Below are positions 1 through 5,958 of a stretch of 5,958 bases of DNA, in pieces. The stretch covers positions 1 to 5,958 of the forward strand of contig SKMG01000106.1 in assembly GCA_007121175.1 (NCBI GenBank), in the 5' to 3' direction. Position 1 is the stretch's first letter. Every line of letters begins with the position of its first letter. Below the pieces are notes generated by a model. It made no database searches. It was given only the letters and a program-made list of their open reading frames with translations, and was not told where the DNA came from. The translations under genes were made by a program, and so were the position numbers. This stretch comes from Trueperaceae bacterium. Lineage in GTDB: Bacteria > Deinococcota > Deinococci > Deinococcales > Trueperaceae.

Positions 1-903
1 GACGTGACGATCTGGGAGCGCTTCCTGGCCGAGCGCGCCGGCCGCAGGGTCGAGCTGCGCACGCCGCGGCGTGGCGACAAGGTGGCACTGATCGAGCTCG
101 CGGCGCGCAACGCCCGCAGCGGCCTCGACGCCCACGTGGCGCTGCTGGAGCAGCGCGGCGACGCGCCAGGCGTCAAGGAGCTGCAGACTCTGCTCGACCT
201 CCCGACGCCGCCGTGGCGCATCGAGGGCTTCGACATCTCCAACCTGATGGGAACGCACACGGTCGCCAGCCTGGTGGTGTTCCAAGGCGGCCGGCCGAAG
301 CGCAGCGAGTACCGCCGGGTGCGCATCCGGGGCCTGGACCGGCCCGACGACTTCGCCTCGATGGAGCAGATCCTGAGGCGCCGCTTCGCTGGCTCCCTGG
401 CCGACCGGTTGGAGCCGCCCGACCTGATCCTGATCGACGGCGGCAAGGGGCAGGTCAGCGCTGCTCGCAAGGCGCTCGCCGCGGTCGGGGTCGACGTGCC
501 GTTGGTCGGCCTGGCCAAGCGTCGTGAGACGATCGTCACCCAAGCCGGCCGCGAACTGGTGGTGAGCGAGACCCATCCCGCGCTGCGGCTGCTGATCGCC
601 GTGCGCGACGAGGCGCACCGGACGGCGGTCGGTTACAACCGGCTGCGCCGCGGCAAGGCCATGACGCGCTCACTCTTGGACGACGTGCCCGGCATCGGCC
701 CGAAGCGCCGCGACGCACTGCTCGCGCACTTCGCCTCGGTCGATCAGCTGCGTAACGCCACCTTGGAGGAGCTCGGCGCCATCGCCGGCGTCGGGCCCTC
801 CGCCGCGGCGGCGATCAAGGCCTACTTCGACGAAGCGGCGATCGCTGCCGAGGCGGAGCCCGGCGGCCACGCGGCGCTCGCGCCCGAGGTCGAGCAACGC
901 TAG
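1..903 (+). CDS. uvrC: UvrABC system protein C, C-terminal half (5' end outside window)
   Basis: This is the nuclease subunit of nucleotide excision repair: UvrC joins the UvrB-damaged-DNA complex and cuts on both sides of the lesion. The reading frame is open from base 1, so the gene starts upstream; 300 residues are visible of a family of about 600. The N-terminal GIY-YIG domain (3' incision) and UVR domain (UvrB contact) lie outside. Seen here is the RNase H-like 5'-incision domain, with its probable acidic and histidine catalytic residues in GFDIS (D78 of the visible part), LIDGGKGQ (D146) and DEAHR (H206), and the conserved stretch SEYRRVRIRG. Two helix-hairpin-helix motifs follow at about 225-276 (VPGIGPKRR, IAGVGPSAAAA), which bind DNA. 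A short Ala/Glu-rich tail ends at a TAG stop. The next gene converges on it 32 nt away. Nothing looks broken. Identity is secure; the start cannot be assessed. Confidence 0.97.
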   Translation, partial: DVTIWERFLAERAGRRVELRTPRRGDKVALIELAARNARSGLDAHVALLEQRGDAPGVKELQTLLDLPTPPWRIEGFDISNLMGTHTVASLVVFQGGRPKRSEYRRVRIRGLDRPDDFASMEQILRRRFAGSLADRLEPPDLILIDGGKGQVSAARKALAAVGVDVPLVGLAKRRETIVTQAGRELVVSETHPALRLLIAVRDEAHRTAVGYNRLRRGKAMTRSLLDDVPGIGPKRRDALLAHFASVDQLRNATLEELGAIAGVGPSAAAAIKAYFDEAAIAAEAEPGGHAALAPEVEQR

Positions 904-931
904 GCTGCCGGCGTGTAGCGCCTCGGGAGCC
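903..931. terminator. Weak imperfect hairpin between convergent genes, possible bidirectional terminator
   Basis: The gap between the uvrC stop and the end of the opposing acetyltransferase gene can fold. The inner stem is GGCG (910-913) with CGCC (919-922) around TGTAG, and the outer arm is GGCT (903-906) with AGCC (928-931), with bulges between. There is no T-tract on either side, so this is not a classical intrinsic terminator. The convergent position is the main argument for it. It could be chance pairing in GC-rich DNA. Confidence 0.22.
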
Positions 932-935
932 GCCC

Positions 936-1529
936 TCAGCGGGCCGCGCTGGGGCGCGCCCGCACGGACTCGGCGACGCGCAGCCCGCGCCGCTCCAGCC
1001 AGGCGTGTCGCGGCATGGTCATCAGCACGTCGACGCGGCCGCCGGCGACGGTGGCGCGGCGGACTTCGCTGAAGCCGACCTTGGCGAACGCAGCGTGCGC
1101 CCGCGGGTTGTCGGCGAAGGTGTGGAGCTGCACGACCTGCAGGTCGAGGTCATGAAACGCCTCGTCGAGCAGCGCCTCGATGGCCTCCGGTCCGTAGCCG
1201 CGGCTCCAGTGGCTGCGCTCGCCGATGATGATGCCGAGCGTCGCCCGGTCGTGCCGCACGTCGTAGAGCTCGATGGTCCCGATGTAGTCCTCGCGCTCGT
1301 CGAAGATACCGTAGGTCACGCGATCGCGTCGCCGCGCATCGGCCCGTAGCACGCGCCTGAGCAGCCATACCGGCATGCGGTTGGGCGGCGTGCCGTTCAA
1401 GAAGGCTATCTCGGGATCGCGGAAGTGCTCGGCCACCCGCCGCCAGGCTCGGTTGTCGAGCTCAGCGATCGGCCGCAGGCGGACGCGACCGCTCGTGAGG
1501 CTGCGCGGCATCGCGGACGCGGCCGTCAT
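936..1529 (-). CDS. GNAT family N-acetyltransferase (RimJ/RimL-like)
   Basis: This 197-residue protein is predicted to transfer an acetyl group from acetyl-CoA to an amine; the substrate cannot be read from the sequence. The fold is recognisable: a beta-1 start [10 protein letters not shown] (12-21), the central strand [11 protein letters not shown] (81-91), TLGIIIGE (97-104), then the acetyl-CoA pyrophosphate loop [10 protein letters not shown] (108-117, R/Q-x-x-G-x-G/A type), and the late [19 protein letters not shown] segment (136-153). That last segment is typical of RimJ/RimL-type acetyltransferases, which modify ribosomal protein N-termini, antibiotics or small amines. A segment at 39-53 ([15 protein letters not shown]) belongs to a subgroup I cannot name. 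The ATG at 1529 is preferred because a -10-like TACACT lies 7 nt upstream, as in leaderless genes; an in-frame ATG at 1511 (residue 7) is the alternative. The gene is divergent from moxR and probably monocistronic. The C-terminal 20 residues are Arg/Ala-rich and probably disordered. Confidence 0.88.
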   Translation of the reverse strand: MTAASAMPRSLTSGRVRLRPIAELDNRAWRRVAEHFRDPEIAFLNGTPPNRMPVWLLRRVLRADARRRDRVTYGIFDEREDYIGTIELYDVRHDRATLGIIIGERSHWSRGYGPEAIEALLDEAFHDLDLQVVQLHTFADNPRAHAAFAKVGFSEVRRATVAGGRVDVLMTMPRHAWLERRGLRVAESVRARPSAAR

Positions 1530-1536
1530 GCGCCCC

Positions 1537-1542
1537 AGTGTA
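1537..1542 (-). promoter_or_regulatory. -10-like element (TACACT), leaderless acetyltransferase promoter
   Basis: On the minus strand TACACT is followed by GGGGCGC and then the ATG at 1529. A transcript initiated from this hexamer would begin at or very near the start codon, the arrangement of leaderless genes known from Deinococcus and Actinobacteria. No Shine-Dalgarno lies between it and the ATG, and no good -35 box is visible. It shares bases 1541-1542 with the opposing moxR -10 candidate. Confidence 0.5.
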
Positions 1543-1546
1543 CGCT
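1541..1546 (+). promoter_or_regulatory. -10-like element (TACGCT), candidate moxR operon promoter
   Basis: TACGCT fits the TANNNT pattern. Transcription starting about 6-9 nt downstream would leave a leader of roughly 25 nt containing the Shine-Dalgarno at 1563-1570. No convincing -35 is seen. It overlaps the minus-strand TACACT, so the two divergent genes may be served by one compact bidirectional promoter. Confidence 0.4.
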
Positions 1547-1562
1547 TTGCTGACGCACTGCT

Positions 1563-1570
1563 GGGAAGGA
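1563..1570 (+). promoter_or_regulatory. Ribosome binding site of moxR (GGGAAGGA)
   Basis: GGGAAGGA is a strong Shine-Dalgarno 9 nt before ATG 1580. It decides the start: the in-frame GTG at 1538 upstream would include the promoter element and this site in coding sequence and has no ribosome binding site of its own. Confidence 0.75.
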
Positions 1571-1579
1571 CCGCGACTC

Positions 1580-2539
<960 letters not shown>

Positions 2540-2542
2540 TGC

Positions 2543-2547
2543 GAGGG
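2543..2547 (+). promoter_or_regulatory. Ribosome binding site of the DUF58 gene (GAGGG)
   Basis: GAGGG lies in the 13-nt space between the moxR stop and GTG 2553, with 5 nt spacing. It supports that GTG as the start and independent ribosome loading within a shared transcript. Confidence 0.55.
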
Positions 2548-2552
2548 CACGC

Positions 2553-3431
2553 GTGCTGAGCGACGCCACTCGAAATCTGCTCGATCGCTACGCGTTGGCC
2601 TCGAACGCCCTCGCTCGCACCTCGGGCGAGCGCATGGCGCGCGAGGAGGGCCAGTCGGTCGAGTTCCACGACTACCGTCCGTACCAGGCCGGCGACGAGC
2701 TACGGGCGGTGGACTGGCGCGTCTACGCCCGCACCGGCCGTGTGATGACCCGCCTCTACCAGGCGGAGCGCACCATCGACGTGCACGTGCTGCTCGACAC
2801 CAGCCGCAGCATGGCGGTGGGCGGCAAGCTGCCGTACGCCACCGGCGTGGCGCGCCTGCTCGCCTACGTCGCCCACCGCGACGCGAGAGTGCAGGTGCAC
2901 GACATCACCGCTGGCCGCAGTGCGGCGGGCATGGGCCGCGGTGCGTTGGCCGCGGCCTGGGGGACGCTGGACGTGGCCGATACCGGCGCCGACGCCCCCG
3001 CCCCGGTGGCGGCCATCCGCGGCTTCGCGCTGGGGCTGCCGCGGGTACGCGGCGCCGGCCTGGTCCTGGTGGTCTCGGACCTGTTCGATCCGGCACCGCT
3101 GAGGCCAGCCCTGCTGGCGCTGCGGGCCCGCGGCCTCGACGCCGCCTTCCTGCACGTGCTGGCGGAGGACGACCTGGACCCGCTGCCGGGCCGCTTGGAA
3201 CTCGTCGACGCCGAGAGCGGCGAGCGCATGCTGGCCGGCCCACCCGAGGTCGAGGCCTATCGCGAGGCCGTCCAGGGCTTCGTGCGGCGGGTGCGTGGCG
3301 CGATCCAGCAGGCCGGCTTCGCGTACGTGCTGATGCGGACCGACACCGCTCCGGCGGGAGCCGAGTCCGTCGCCTTCGAGCGCGCGGCCTTCACCGCACT
3401 GCGGCGGGCTCGGGTGCTCGTGCCGCGCTGA
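2553..3431 (+). CDS. DUF58 domain-containing protein (VWA-like), MoxR partner
   Basis: This 292-residue protein belongs to the DUF58 family, whose genes are nearly always next to a moxR gene. Its biochemical role is not established; it is thought to be a client or adaptor of the ATPase. The DUF58 signature is clear: [19 protein letters not shown] (33-51), then [10 protein letters not shown] (53-62) and a short run into a VWA-like fold. The metal-site motif is DTSRSM (82-87, D-x-S-x-S type), and a second strand with VVSDLFD (173-179) supplies another acidic residue typical of VWA folds. No membrane segment is present, unlike DUF58 relatives of about 400 residues that begin with two transmembrane helices, so this is the short soluble form. 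The start is GTG 2553 with a GAGGG site; the moxR stop is 13 nt upstream, so co-transcription is likely. The end of the gene has been partly duplicated downstream. Confidence 0.93.
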   Translation: MLSDATRNLLDRYALASNALARTSGERMAREEGQSVEFHDYRPYQAGDELRAVDWRVYARTGRVMTRLYQAERTIDVHVLLDTSRSMAVGGKLPYATGVARLLAYVAHRDARVQVHDITAGRSAAGMGRGALAAAWGTLDVADTGADAPAPVAAIRGFALGLPRVRGAGLVLVVSDLFDPAPLRPALLALRARGLDAAFLHVLAEDDLDPLPGRLELVDAESGERMLAGPPEVEAYREAVQGFVRRVRGAIQQAGFAYVLMRTDTAPAGAESVAFERAAFTALRRARVLVPR

Positions 3432-3482
3432 GCCGCGGAGCGCAACGCGGGCGCCTGGTGAGCGTGCCGCGCTGACCCGCGG
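3404..3482 (+). repeat. Imperfect direct duplication of the DUF58 gene's 3' end
   Basis: The segment 3411-3438, which covers the last codons and stop of the DUF58 gene, recurs at 3455-3482 with 24 of 28 positions identical. The core CGTGCCGCGCTGA (3419-3431 and 3463-3475) is perfect. With a 1-nt gap the similarity extends left to GCGGGC at 3404 and 3447. The copy offset is 44 bp, not a multiple of three, so the second copy is non-coding. It looks like an old local tandem duplication that has partly decayed. Confidence 0.7.
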
Positions 3483-3490
3483 GTCGACCC
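3476..3490. repeat. Two overlapping perfect palindromes
   Basis: CCCGCGGG (3476-3483) and GGGTCGACCC (3481-3490) are both perfect dyads and share the triplet GGG. They sit just before the AGGAG at 3491. They could be an operator or a small alternative structure, but palindromes this short arise readily in such GC-rich DNA. Confidence 0.4.
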
Positions 3491-3495
3491 AGGAG
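3491..3495 (+). promoter_or_regulatory. Possible ribosome binding site (AGGAG) for the longer kinase form
   Basis: AGGAG lies 10 nt before GTG 3506, which is in frame with the kinase and would add the 12 residues MSHALAAGYDGR. This site competes with the leaderless start at 3542. Both may be used, depending on whether the message comes from read-through of the upstream genes or from the internal promoter. Confidence 0.4.
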
Positions 3496-3529
3496 CAAGG
3501 GCCACGTGAGCCACGCGCTCGCGGCTGGG

Positions 3530-3535
3530 TACGAT
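3530..3535 (+). promoter_or_regulatory. -10-like element (TACGAT), leaderless kinase promoter
   Basis: TACGAT is followed by GGCCGC and then GTG 3542, which places the likely transcription start at or next to the start codon. The surrounding 18 nt (3527-3544) match the 18 nt before and including the permease start (4354-4371) at 15 positions, with identical spacing. No clear -35 is present. The recurrence in the same spatial relation to a GTG makes chance less likely than for either site alone. Confidence 0.55.
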
Positions 3536-3541
3536 GGCCGC

Positions 3542-4372
3542 GTGGAGGTCATCGGCTCGCGCCTCCCGGACGGCGACCTGGTGATCCGCGAGATCGGGCG
3601 CGGTGCCCGGGCACACGTCTACCTCGTCTCGGACGGCCGGCGCGTGCGCGCGCTCAAGCTGCTCCCCAACGGCGACGAGGCACGGGCGCGACACGAGCAC
3701 GAGATCGCCGGCGACTTCGACCACCCGCACGTCAACCGCGTCGACGCCGTGGTCGAGGTCGCCGGTCGGCCGGGCGTCCTGATGCCGCTGGCCCCGGGCC
3801 GGCGCCTCCAGGTCCGCAGCCGCAGCGCTCGCGGCCGCGACGCCTACCTCGACGCCTTCGACGGCGTGCTGCAGGGCCTGTCGTACCTGCACGCCCGAGG
3901 CGTGATGCACCGCGACGTGAAGCCCGAGAACGTGCTGGTGAACGTGCTCGGCCGGGCGCGGCTGATCGACTTCGACCTCGCTGCCAGGGTGCGGGACGAG
4001 GTCCGGCCGGGTATGGTCGGCACCATCGCTTACCTGAGCCCCGAGCAGGCGCGGGGAGACCCGTCGCTGCCGGCCTCTGACGTCTACGCCGCCGGGGTGA
4101 TGCTCTTCGGCGCCCTCACCGGTCAGGTACCGTTCAGCGGCACGGTCGCCGAGGTCATCACCCAGCACGGTGAGGTGAGCGCCGACCCGCCGTCGTCGTT
4201 CGACCCGGCGTTGGCACCCTTCGATCCGCTCCTCGAGCGCATGCTCGCGAAGTGCGCCGAGCAGCGCTGGGCTGACGGGTCGGCCGCGCTCGAGGCCTTC
4301 CGCAGCGCGAGAGGCGCGGTGACGCGAGGCAGCGGTGCGTCCCGCGATGCGGCGGGTAGAATGCCCGCGTGA
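3542..4372 (+). CDS. Soluble Ser/Thr protein kinase (Hanks type), DFD variant
   Basis: This protein of 276 residues is essentially only a eukaryotic-like kinase catalytic domain. It should transfer phosphate from ATP to Ser/Thr of unknown targets. Motifs: glycine loop IGRGARAHV (18-26), ATP-anchoring lysine in ALKLL (K39), probable helix-C glutamate in HEHEIAGDFDHPHV (51-64), catalytic loop HRDVKPEN (123-130; D125 base, N130), metal loop IDFD (142-145), and GTIAYLSPEQA (160-170) followed by SDVYAAGVMLFGALTG (179-194). The usual DFG is DFD here. The activation segment has no Ser/Thr before the conserved T161, so the common TxT autophosphorylation site is missing. No transmembrane helix, PASTA or other sensor domain follows, only a basic tail. 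The start at GTG 3542 is chosen because TACGAT sits 6 nt before it and the kinase fold begins soon after; GTG 3506 with AGGAG is the alternative. Its stop overlaps the permease start by 4 nt, suggesting coordinated expression. Confidence 0.92.
   Translation: MEVIGSRLPDGDLVIREIGRGARAHVYLVSDGRRVRALKLLPNGDEARARHEHEIAGDFDHPHVNRVDAVVEVAGRPGVLMPLAPGRRLQVRSRSARGRDAYLDAFDGVLQGLSYLHARGVMHRDVKPENVLVNVLGRARLIDFDLAARVRDEVRPGMVGTIAYLSPEQARGDPSLPASDVYAAGVMLFGALTGQVPFSGTVAEVITQHGEVSADPPSSFDPALAPFDPLLERMLAKCAEQRWADGSAALEAFRSARGAVTRGSGASRDAAGRMPA
4357..4362 (+). promoter_or_regulatory. -10-like element (TAGAAT), leaderless permease promoter inside the kinase gene
   Basis: TAGAAT (five of six matches to TATAAT) is followed by GCCCGC and GTG 4369. 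It lies within the last codons of the kinase gene, so the permease could be transcribed apart from the kinase as well as by read-through. The spacing is identical to that of the kinase promoter candidate. There is no Shine-Dalgarno before the GTG, which fits a leaderless start or coupling to kinase translation. Confidence 0.58.
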
Positions 4373-5958
4373 ACGAACGCCTGGCGGTCGTCGGCCTCGC
4401 CGCGCTCGCTGCTATCAGTCTCTGGTTGGCGCCTTGGGCCGCCCTCAATCGCGAGACCGGCGCGCGGAGTGCCGTGCTGCTGCTTCCCAATCGGATCATC
4501 GACTTCACGACGCGCACCCCACCTGTCGAGGTGCCGGGACAGGCGACGGTGCTCGTCCTGTCCGTGTTGGGGCTGGCGGCGGTCATCGGCGGCGGCGCGC
4601 TGCCACGCCGACCGCGACAGTTGGTGTGGCTCGGCGCCGGGGCGCTGCTGATCGGCACCACCGCCTGGGGCTTGGGTCACTTCGAGCGGGAGGTCGACGA
4701 GCAGCGCGTGATCGCCGTGCGCGAGGACATCCGGGCCGCCGTCGAGCGGCCCCGGCCGGCCTTCGACCTCGACGTGCTGCAGGCGCTGATCGGCGAGGCC
4801 GACGAGCTGTCGATCGAGGAGCTGGTGGCGAGGGCTCGCGAGGGCGGACTGATCATCAGGCGGCTGCCGTTCACGGGCGCGGCGCTCGGGCCTTCGGCGT
4901 TCCTGGTGATCATCGCGGGTCTGTTCGCGATGGTCTCGGGCGCGCGCGTGGCGCGCGCCGTCAACCGACCGCTCGACCGGGCGTTGGGCGGCGTGGCCGT
5001 CCCGGCGGTCTCGATCATGCTCGCCCTGGTGGCGGCGGCTGTGGTGATCCTCTTCATGCAGCCCACCCCGCGCGCGACGGGACTCGTGATCGACGAGCCG
5101 CTCGTCGCCCTAGCGGGCCGGCTCGACACGGTCTGGTTCGCGTACTACACGATGTTCGCGGAGTCGCTCAGCACCGTGCGGGGCTTCGCCGATGCGCTGT
5201 CGTTCACCACCCCGCTGATCTTCACCGGGCTGGCCGTCGGCCTCGGCTTCCGATCGGGCCTGTTCAACATCGGCGCCCCCGGCCAGATGGTCCTCGGTGC
5301 GATCTTCACGATGTTCGTCGGCCTCTACGTGCCAGGCCCACGCGCTCTGGTGCTGCCGCTGGCCGTGGCCGCGGCGGCGCTGGGAGGCGGGCTCTGGGGC
5401 GCGCTGCCGGGCTGGCTCAAGGCTCGCTTCGGCGCCAACGAGGTCATCAACACCATCCTGCTCAACTTCGTCGCCTACGCGCTGCTGCTGTTCATGCTGT
5501 CGTCGAGTCCCACCTTCGCCGCGGCCGCGGTGCGGGTGATCCAGTACTTCGCCGTCGTGCTCGCCGTGCTGGTGCTGGGGCTGATCATCCCGCCCGCGCG
5601 GCGCGCGATGGGACGGCGGCCCAGACTCACGCTCGCGCTCGCGGGGGTGGTGCTGCTCGTTGGCGCGGTCGTCGTCTCGCAGCCGCAGCCCGGCGATCGT
5701 CCGTACGTGCTCGAGCTCCCCTTCAAGGTCCCTGGCTCCGAGCCGAAATCGCACGAGCTCCAAGAGAGCGTGCGCCTGCCGCGACTGCCCGGGGTGTTCG
5801 GCATCGACCTGCGGCAGACGCCGGGCACGAACGTGGTACCGGTCGACGTGGCGCTGCCGGGGGCGCTGCTGCTGGGCGCTCTCGCGCTGGTGCTGGCGAA
5901 CCGGCTGCAGCGGCCCTCGCGACTCGGCGGGCGGCTCGGCGCGGCCGCCGCGGCCGCC
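4369..5958 (+). CDS. ABC transporter permease, BMP/nucleoside-type (BPD_transp_2), 3' end outside window
   Basis: This is an inner-membrane permease of the branched-chain amino acid/sugar/nucleoside superfamily, closest in signature to the permeases that work with BMP-type lipoproteins to import nucleosides (YufP/NupP type). It is open for 530 codons to the window end. Family landmarks are TTPLIFTGLAVGLGFRSGLFNIGAPGQ (280-306) and FGANEVINTILLNF (354-367). The architecture is unusual: about 270 residues precede the first landmark, with hydrophobic segments near 6-26, 59-77, 85-102, 172-190 and 210-229 and a charged region at 103-168. After the second landmark an extra hydrophobic segment (about 419-436) and a polar stretch of about 55 residues (438-492, containing SHELQESVRLPRLPG) occur before the next helix at 495-510. 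Relatives are about 350 residues in total. The visible part ends in a run of alanines. The start at GTG 4369 overlaps the kinase stop (GTGA) and has TAGAAT 6 nt upstream. The substrate is inferred from family only; the ATPase, binding protein and second permease are not in view. Confidence 0.88.
   Translation, partial: MNERLAVVGLAALAAISLWLAPWAALNRETGARSAVLLLPNRIIDFTTRTPPVEVPGQATVLVLSVLGLAAVIGGGALPRRPRQLVWLGAGALLIGTTAWGLGHFEREVDEQRVIAVREDIRAAVERPRPAFDLDVLQALIGEADELSIEELVARAREGGLIIRRLPFTGAALGPSAFLVIIAGLFAMVSGARVARAVNRPLDRALGGVAVPAVSIMLALVAAAVVILFMQPTPRATGLVIDEPLVALAGRLDTVWFAYYTMFAESLSTVRGFADALSFTTPLIFTGLAVGLGFRSGLFNIGAPGQMVLGAIFTMFVGLYVPGPRALVLPLAVAAAALGGGLWGALPGWLKARFGANEVINTILLNFVAYALLLFMLSSSPTFAAAAVRVIQYFAVVLAVLVLGLIIPPARRAMGRRPRLTLALAGVVLLVGAVVVSQPQPGDRPYVLELPFKVPGSEPKSHELQESVRLPRLPGVFGIDLRQTPGTNVVPVDVALPGALLLGALALVLANRLQRPSRLGGRLGAAAAAA
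5941..5958 (+). repeat. Tandem 9-nt repeat coding for alanines
   Basis: GCGGCCGCC occurs twice without a gap at the window end, encoding six alanines in the permease. It may be the start of a longer low-complexity linker prone to slippage. The window edge hides its extent. Confidence 0.6.

Noticed and set aside
936..1511. Shorter acetyltransferase beginning at ATG 1511
   Set aside because: Possible, but the ATG at 1529 has a -10-like hexamer at leaderless distance, whereas the 1511 ATG has no ribosome binding site that I can see.
1538..1579. Upstream GTG start adding 14 residues to MoxR
   Set aside because: The extra codons cover the promoter element and the strong GGGAAGGA site that serves ATG 1580. 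MoxR proteins normally begin shortly before the VILGQ segment, as the ATG 1580 form does.
3257..4168. 303-codon minus-strand open frame across the DUF58 end and kinase
   Set aside because: It is antisense to two well-identified genes, of biased composition and without a domain. Its length is explained by scarce stops at high GC.
5110..5763. 217-codon minus-strand open frame opposite the permease
   Set aside because: Highly charged, low-complexity Arg/Glu/Gln/His sequence antisense to membrane-helix codons; a composition shadow.

Overview
The window is a very GC-rich (roughly 70% or more by eye), densely coded stretch of bacterial chromosome. It holds the 3' half of uvrC, a small GNAT acetyltransferase on the opposite strand, and a co-directional run of moxR-type AAA+ ATPase, DUF58 protein, Ser/Thr protein kinase and the first 530 codons of a large BMP/nucleoside-type ABC permease that leaves the window open. 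No RNA genes, CRISPR array, insertion sequence or phage gene is visible. High GC, GTG starts and -10-like TANNNT hexamers placed 6-7 nt before start codons point to a lineage with abundant leaderless transcripts. Deinococcota (Deinococcus/Truepera relatives) is my best guess, with Actinobacteria the main alternative. This is an inference, not a sequence match.

Layout. 1-903 (+): UvrC C-terminal half, nucleotide excision repair endonuclease with a C-terminal HhH DNA-binding region. 904-935: short convergent gap with a weak imperfect hairpin. 936-1529 (-): RimJ/RimL-like GNAT. 1530-1579: 50-bp divergent promoter region in which two opposing -10-like hexamers share the bases TA. 1580-2539 (+): MoxR. 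2553-3431 (+): DUF58, 13 nt later with its own Shine-Dalgarno. 3432-3541: junction with a decayed duplication of the DUF58 gene's tail and two overlapping palindromes. 3542-4372 (+): Ser/Thr kinase (alternative start 3506). 4369 onward (+): permease, whose GTG start overlaps the kinase stop (GTGA).

How the genes fit together. MoxR and DUF58 are a widespread pair: the AAA+ ATPase acts as a chaperone or remodeller, and the DUF58 protein carries a VWA-like metal-binding site. Their usual membrane-anchored VWA, transglutaminase-like or DUF4350 partners are absent; a kinase and a transporter follow instead. The kinase is a bare soluble catalytic domain with DFD in place of DFG and almost no hydroxyl residues in its activation segment. 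It overlaps the permease gene, suggesting coordinated expression. The permease carries the family's signature segments but has about 270 residues before them and a long insertion after them. The best leads are the repeated promoter/start-codon block before the kinase and permease, the shared divergent -10, and the unusual permease architecture.
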